A stretch of 10,749 nucleotides of DNA, taken from NCBI GenBank assembly GCA_025963955.1, contig JAOPZU010000235.1:1-10749 (forward strand). Reading direction: 5' to 3'. A model generated the notes under the pieces. The model was not told the origin of the DNA. It searched no databases and saw only the letters and a program-made list of their open reading frames with translations. A program made the translations under genes and the position numbers. Source of the DNA: Solirubrobacterales bacterium (GTDB lineage Bacteria; Actinomycetota; Thermoleophilia; Solirubrobacterales; Solirubrobacteraceae). This document shows, one piece after another, positions 7,447 through 10,749 of this stretch. How positions within the stretch are numbered: position 1 is the first letter of the stretch; the number at the start of each line of letters is the position of its first letter.

Positions 7447-7811
7447 TCGTACGTCCTCTTCTGCCGACCTCCGATGCGAGATGGGTCATCCAGCGTCCGG
7501 AGGACGGCAACGGGTCACCGCTGGAAAACCCGCGTTCAGCGTTAGTCCCGCCCTCAGGGCAGTCCGGCCGTCAGCTCGCGTATGCGGGAACGCTACACCC
7601 CCCCTGGCGTCGGCATCGAGCCCGCCGGCATCAAGAAAGATCAGCGCAACCCTTTTTGGCGCGTCGGGGCCCGCCCAGGTGGCCGAGCCGCGCGGTAGAG
7701 TAGGTAAAGCCGTCAGGACTCGGTCAGGGTTCAGATTGGCGTTGTGCGAAGGACGCCGGGGCACGCGTTGCGGGCTACCGACGGACATGCACCCGAACAT
7801 CGGATCCCGCG
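7447..7811. other. Intergenic region between the MpsC-like and second RsbW-like genes
   Basis: These 365 bp lie between divergent genes and hold no reading frame I can support. Two local structures stand out. One is a 5-1-5 inverted repeat, GCCCTCAGGGC, at 7550-7560. The other is a longer imperfect repeat pairing AGCGTT plus CCCG (7538-7550) with CGGGAACGCT (7585-7594). A T5 run lies at 7653-7657 and an AT-richer patch (TAGAGTAGGTAAAG) at 7696-7709, but I could not match either to a correctly spaced -35 element. Promoters for both flanking genes are presumably here. Confidence 0.4.
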
Positions 7812-8174
7812 ATGGAGCAGTACCTGCTGGACCTCGACCTGCCGCCCGCAGACGATGCGCCGCAACTCGCCCGCCAGGCGCTCGCCGCACGCCTGGGCCA
7901 GATACTGAGCGAATCCGAGCTGATCGACGCGCAGATCATCGCCAGCGAGCTCGTGACCAACGCCGTTCAGCACGGCCACGGACCCATCGCGCTGCGCGTG
8001 CAGGCCACCCAGCACGAGCTCATCGTCCAGGTCGAAGACCACCGAGGACAGGCCGCAGCCGCTCTCGCCGAGCAGCCCTCGAAGGCCCTGGTGCGGCAGC
8101 TCTTCGCCAGTGCCGGTGCGCGCTGGGGCACCGACGCGGCTGCCGCCTGGGCGTGTGTGTCGATCGCGGGCTGA
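7812..8174 (+). CDS. Small RsbW-like ATPase-fold protein (HATPase_c_2, anti-sigma-factor type)
   Basis: This 120-residue protein starts at ATG 7812. The N-terminus 'MEQYLLDLDLPPADDAPQLARQAL' is followed by 'LIDAQIIASELVTNAVQHG', which contains the intact N-box of the family: Glu and Asn in ELVTN, then a His-Gly pair. A strand 'LIVQVEDHRG' corresponds to the G1 box and keeps an acidic residue. The usual second glycine box GRGL is missing and is replaced by 'SKALVRQLFASAGARWG', so the ATP lid is unusual and the protein is short at its C-terminus. The family role is anti-sigma factor or serine kinase acting on a STAS-domain partner; no partner is adjacent. It is a paralog of the protein at 4111-4512, with a matching start and domain order. 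Translation initiation looks weak, with only GGAT several bases upstream. It converges with the membrane diguanylate cyclase, 67 bp between stops. Confidence 0.78.
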   Translation: MEQYLLDLDLPPADDAPQLARQALAARLGQILSESELIDAQIIASELVTNAVQHGHGPIALRVQATQHELIVQVEDHRGQAAAALAEQPSKALVRQLFASAGARWGTDAAAAWACVSIAG

Positions 8175-8241
8175 CGCAAAGCTCTCTGCGGGTCTCACCG
8201 GCGCATCGACGCCAAGCAGGGTTCGGCCGACCTCGTGCCGC

Positions 8242-9315
8242 TCAGAAGTGGCGGGCTGGTTGTGGTCCGGCCCGGTTGACGCGGTTGCGGCCTGCCGCTT
8301 TGGCGGCGTACAACGCGAGGTCGGCTTGCGCGAAGACCTCGTCGAACTCGAAGACGCCGGGCGGCGAGGCCGCAACGCCGAAGGACATGGTCATCGACAG
8401 TCCTGCGGCAGGGGAGGCTGAGATCGCCGAGCACAACGTCTGAGCGATGTCGCCGGCTTGTTGAGCGGACGCACCAGGGACGATGACGAGGAACTCCTCG
8501 CCGCCGAGGCGGTAGGCCAGGTCGAACGCGCGCAGGTGCTTCCGGATGCGGTAGGCGACTTCCTGCAGGACCGCGTCACCGGTGGCGTGGCCGTGCAGGT
8601 CGTTGACCGCCTTGAAGTGGTCCAGGTCCCCGACGACAAGGCCGATGGGCCGCTTCACGATCGCGGCCTGCTGCGCGAGTTCGCTTGTGCGTGTCGCGAG
8701 TGCCGCCCGGTTGAGCATGCCGGTGAGCGGGTCGATGACGGCCACTGACCGGTGGTGCAGGTCTGAGCGCATGAGCGCGATGGACAGCAGAGTGATGCCG
8801 AGCAGCAGCGCGAGCGGGGCGAAGAGCCGGTCTGGAGCGTGAAGCACGGCGTGCGGGTTCACGCCGAGCGTGACCACGATCATGCACGTCGCGGCGAACA
8901 CCGCGCCGGCCTGTAAGCCGCGCATTCCGAACCGTGCCGGCAGTGTGATCACGGGGAGGACGAGCCAGGTGACGGTGGAGGCGTTCGGTCCGCCCGCGGC
9001 AGCGACCGCCCCGCTGATGGCGACCATCGAGAGCACCCAGGCCAGCGCGATACGGAGCTCAGGACGGCCGGCTTGTTCGATCCCGCGGTCGACGATCGCG
9101 AAGCCGAGCGTGGCGACCGTGAGGGGCGCAAGCGTCCACCAGCCGACCCACGGGCCGCAGATGATCAGCGCGACGGCAAGGACCCCCATCGTGACGCCGC
9201 GAACGGGCTTCAAGCGGTGCTCCATGTCCAGCAGGCGGTCCCGGTCGCCGGGATTGGGACACAACCAGCTGCCGGCGTTCATCGAGTTCGAGGCCATCGA
9301 GAGGTCTGTCGGCAC
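8242..9315 (-). CDS. Membrane-bound diguanylate cyclase (multi-TM + GGDEF)
   Basis: This 357-residue inner-membrane protein makes cyclic di-GMP. A short polar N-terminus leads into 'RLLDMEHRLKPVRG'. About five to six hydrophobic segments follow, at roughly 41-76, 87-107, 112-127, 133-152 and 164-182, and probably act as a membrane sensor. The GGDEF domain (about 189-350) has 'DPLTGMLNRAAL', 'GDLDHFKAVNDLHGHATGDAVL', an intact GGEEF at 271-275, and the ending 'ADLALYAAKAAGRNRV'. An I-site RxxD (R262, D265) precedes GGEEF by five residues, predicting product inhibition. A GTG at 9315 follows an in-frame TAG by only 12 nt. Internal ATGs such as the one encoding 'MEHRLK' are possible starts, but the GTG has weak AGGCGAG-like pairing upstream. 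The Crp-like gene lies 109 bp upstream on the same strand and the two could be co-transcribed. Confidence 0.92.
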   Translation of the reverse strand: MPTDLSMASNSMNAGSWLCPNPGDRDRLLDMEHRLKPVRGVTMGVLAVALIICGPWVGWWTLAPLTVATLGFAIVDRGIEQAGRPELRIALAWVLSMVAISGAVAAAGGPNASTVTWLVLPVITLPARFGMRGLQAGAVFAATCMIVVTLGVNPHAVLHAPDRLFAPLALLLGITLLSIALMRSDLHHRSVAVIDPLTGMLNRAALATRTSELAQQAAIVKRPIGLVVGDLDHFKAVNDLHGHATGDAVLQEVAYRIRKHLRAFDLAYRLGGEEFLVIVPGASAQQAGDIAQTLCSAISASPAAGLSMTMSFGVAASPPGVFEFDEVFAQADLALYAAKAAGRNRVNRAGPQPARHF

Positions 9316-9424
9316 TTTCGCACTCGCCTAGGAGTCGATGGTGCGGAAGAGCACTCAGCGCAGGCTGCGGTGGCGGCACGCGGGCGGGCAGAACCGGCCC
9401 TTGGAACCACGCGACGTCCGGAGG

Positions 9425-10150
9425 TCAGGCGGCGGTGTCGTGCGCGCGGTGCTGTTGCAGCGCCATGCGGGCGGACGAGGCATCAGAGTGGAGCAGCCAG
9501 GTGCCGTGCTCCCCCTGGAGGAGGTCGAGCGCCCGCAGTAGCGTCATCGCCCGATTGACCGATTGACGCCCGGCGGCGATCGCCTCGGCCAGGATCGTCT
9601 GCGTGAGTCCCGGCAGGCTGACTTCCACGCCGGCCGGCGTCACCTTTCCCCACCGCTCGGCGAAGTGCCAGAACAGCATGAGCAGGCGGTCCTCCATGTG
9701 CGGTTGCGCGAGGATGGCCATCTGGCAGGCGGCCATCGAGGAGTGGTCGATGGAGATCGCCGCGAGGCTCGGCGCGAGGGCAGGGATGCGGGCGACGGCC
9801 GCCATGTACTCCCGGTCGAGCACCGCGAAGGTGGTGGGCGCCAGCGCGCGCCATTCGTAGTGATCGACCAGCTGGGCGACCTTCGGTTCGCTGTGCCAGG
9901 GCTGCACCACATGATTGGGTCCGAGCAGGTCAGCGCCGAGTTGACCGGCGATGGTGACGCGGTGAGCCAGCAGGCCGGTGAGAAGCAGGACGCCGGCCCG
10001 GGGGGCGGGCACGCTCTGCCAGTCCCACACCCCTGGGGCGACGCTGATCTGCGGGACGATGAGGTTCCGCAGCACCCAAGCACGTTCTTCCGTGGTCAGG
10101 TCGGTCATCAGGTCGGGCACGATCTTCCCGAGCGAGACGCGATCTCTCAT
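9425..10150 (-). CDS. Crp/Fnr-family transcriptional regulator
   Basis: From ATG 10150 this is 241 residues, normal for the family. The N-terminal effector-type beta-barrel includes 'GVLLLTGLLAHRVTIAGQLG' (53-72) and 'ADLLGPNHVVQPWHSE' (73-88), a pattern typical of actinobacterial Crp-like regulators. A long dimerisation helix follows at about 120-165 ('MEDRLLMLFWHFAERWGKVT'). The winged helix-turn-helix (about 153-222) has 'LTQTILAEAIAAGRQSVNRA' as its turn and recognition helix, then 'LLRALDLLQGEHGTWLL'. There are no FNR-type N-terminal cysteines. The Arg/Ser pair of the classic cAMP-binding cassette is not evident, so the ligand is unknown and may not be cAMP. The frame stays open to 10330, but sequence upstream of 10150 does not look like this family. 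A 16-bp Crp-type dyad lies about 50-63 bp upstream, which suggests autoregulation. The membrane diguanylate cyclase follows on the same strand. Confidence 0.85.
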   Translation of the reverse strand: MRDRVSLGKIVPDLMTDLTTEERAWVLRNLIVPQISVAPGVWDWQSVPAPRAGVLLLTGLLAHRVTIAGQLGADLLGPNHVVQPWHSEPKVAQLVDHYEWRALAPTTFAVLDREYMAAVARIPALAPSLAAISIDHSSMAACQMAILAQPHMEDRLLMLFWHFAERWGKVTPAGVEVSLPGLTQTILAEAIAAGRQSVNRAMTLLRALDLLQGEHGTWLLHSDASSARMALQQHRAHDTAA

Positions 10151-10197
10151 GCGGGCGAGCCTACCCCGGAGCGGGGCCTCCCAGACGGGCCTGCGGA

Positions 10198-10213
10198 TGT
10201 CGCGCACGCGACA
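10198..10213. promoter_or_regulatory. Candidate Crp/Fnr-type operator (TGTCG-N6-CGACA)
   Basis: TGTCGCGCACGCGACA is a perfect 7-bp inverted repeat around a 2-bp centre. Its 16-bp length and outer TGT...ACA match the architecture of Crp/Fnr-family sites (TGTGA-N6-TCACA in E. coli), with CG/CG in place of GA/TC. It begins 48 bp before the ATG of the Crp-like gene and lies within the divergent region shared with the small ORF and PAS gene, so it could serve either side. That the adjacent regulator binds it is inference. Confidence 0.45.
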
Positions 10214-10256
10214 CGCGGCGTTGCGCTCACGGGGGTAGATGCCGAAGGATGGACTC

Positions 10257-10349
10257 ATGGATCGGGCGCACGTCTCCCCGCGCAGGGGCATGGAGCGCTG
10301 CGACCGCGATGAGCGCTGTCGCTCCGCCAACCCCGTGCCGGGCCGGTGA
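10257..10349 (+). CDS. Possible 30-residue leader ORF upstream of the PAS gene
   Basis: ATG 10257 opens a 30-codon frame ending with TGA at 10347-10349. It is preceded by GAAGGA seven bases upstream, one of the better Shine-Dalgarno matches in the window. The peptide begins 'MDRAHVSPRRGMERCDRDER' and is rich in charged residues, with two cysteines and no membrane segment. Its stop overlaps a GTG at 10346-10348 (GTGA), a possible start of the PAS gene, so translation of the two could be coupled. No family is recognised, and a chance ORF is quite possible in such GC-rich DNA. Confidence 0.3.
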   Translation: MDRAHVSPRRGMERCDRDERCRSANPVPGR

Positions 10350-10749
10350 CGGGACCAAGGGCCCGTGGGGTGAAGCGCGGGCGCGACGTGGGGCTGTCAA
10401 GCGCGGCTGGGGCCGAGTTGTCCGGCGAGTCGCTGGTCAGCACCATGCCCGGCGCGTTCCTCATGCTCGACCGGAAGTGGACGGTCATCCACGTGAATCA
10501 GCACACCCAGTGGCTCCTCGGCAAGAACGCCGAGGATCTGCTGGGGCGCAACGTCTGGGAGGTCTTCCCGGAAGCTGTCGGGTCCACGTTCCAGCGGCAG
10601 TACGAGGCCGCGATCCGGGAGCAGCGGCCGATGCGCTTCCGGGAGTACTTCGCCCCGGTGCGGCACTGGTTCGACGTCCGCGCCTGCCCGGTTCCCGGCG
10701 GGGGCCTGGCGATCTACTTCGACGAGGTCGACGAGGTCCAGCGCGTCGA
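10346..10749 (+). CDS. PAS-domain sensor protein, N-terminal part (runs off the window)
   Basis: The frame is open from 10313, just after an in-frame TGA at 10310-10312, to the window end. Possible starts are GTG 10346 (overlapping the small ORF's stop), GTG 10370, GTG 10388 and ATG 10445. I use 10346 for the overlap, but 10370 or 10388 would also keep the whole domain, whereas ATG 10445 lies at the very start of the PAS fold. The visible PAS domain reads 'MPGAFLMLDRKWTVIHVNQH', then 'LLGKNAEDLLGRNVWEVFPE', 'YEAAIREQRPMRFREYF' and 'WFDVRACPVPGGGLAIYFDE'. This type of PAS often precedes a histidine kinase, or a GAF plus SpoIIE-type phosphatase, in actinobacteria. The output domain lies beyond the window and cannot be named. 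Given the RsbW-like proteins nearby, a SpoIIE phosphatase would fit the context, but that is only a guess. Confidence 0.75.
   Translation, partial: MTGPRARGVKRGRDVGLSSAAGAELSGESLVSTMPGAFLMLDRKWTVIHVNQHTQWLLGKNAEDLLGRNVWEVFPEAVGSTFQRQYEAAIREQRPMRFREYFAPVRHWFDVRACPVPGGGLAIYFDEVDEVQRV

Noticed and set aside
9563..10312. A 249-codon plus-strand reading frame over the Crp-like gene.
   Set aside because: Its translation is Gly/Arg/Asp/His-rich with no domain, while the minus strand encodes a complete Crp-type regulator.

Overview
This is a very GC-rich, gene-dense bacterial window, with G or C at most third codon positions and several GTG starts. The protein styles point to a high-GC actinobacterium: lone RsbW-like ATPase-fold proteins, a membrane diguanylate cyclase typical of soil actinobacteria, a Crp-like regulator with the 'LLGP...QPW' signature, a DUF2294/MpsC protein and a GAF-LuxR regulator. 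The class Thermoleophilia (Solirubrobacter/Patulibacter/Conexibacter-like) is my best guess, from general familiarity rather than a search.

Layout: (1) 3-662 (+) is the C-terminal part of a flippase-like membrane protein (YbhN/LPG-synthase TM family). It converges on (2) a GAF-LuxR regulator at 670-1797 (-). (3) Diverging from the regulator across about 97 bp is a molybdopterin/Fe-S oxidoreductase at 1895-4061 (+). Its reading frame is broken by a single-base shift at a CCC run near 3637-3639, and removing one C restores a complete 721-residue enzyme. (4) 4111-4512 (-) is a small RsbW-like histidine-kinase-fold protein. (5) 4780-6855 (+) is a multi-PAS diguanylate cyclase. (6) 7066-7446 (-) is a DUF2294/MpsC protein. 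(7) 7812-8174 (+) is a second RsbW-like protein, paralogous to the first. (8) 8242-9315 (-) is a membrane-bound diguanylate cyclase. (9) 9425-10150 (-) is a Crp/Fnr-type regulator lying upstream of (8) on the same strand. (10) A PAS protein starts near 10346 (+) and runs off the window, possibly coupled to a 30-codon leader ORF.

Most of the window reads as a signal-transduction neighbourhood: two cyclic-di-GMP synthases, both with product-inhibition I-sites and with no phosphodiesterase in view; two small anti-sigma-like proteins; a Crp-like regulator; and a PAS sensor. The most useful observations are the frameshifted oxidoreductase and its non-formate-dehydrogenase-like active site, a 16-bp Crp-type dyad (TGTCG-N6-CGACA) upstream of the Crp-like gene, the complementary decay of ATP-binding motifs in the two RsbW-like paralogs, and the GTGA overlap between a small ORF and the PAS gene. 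I see no mobile element, CRISPR array, rRNA or convincing tRNA, and no clear evidence of an entirely new system.
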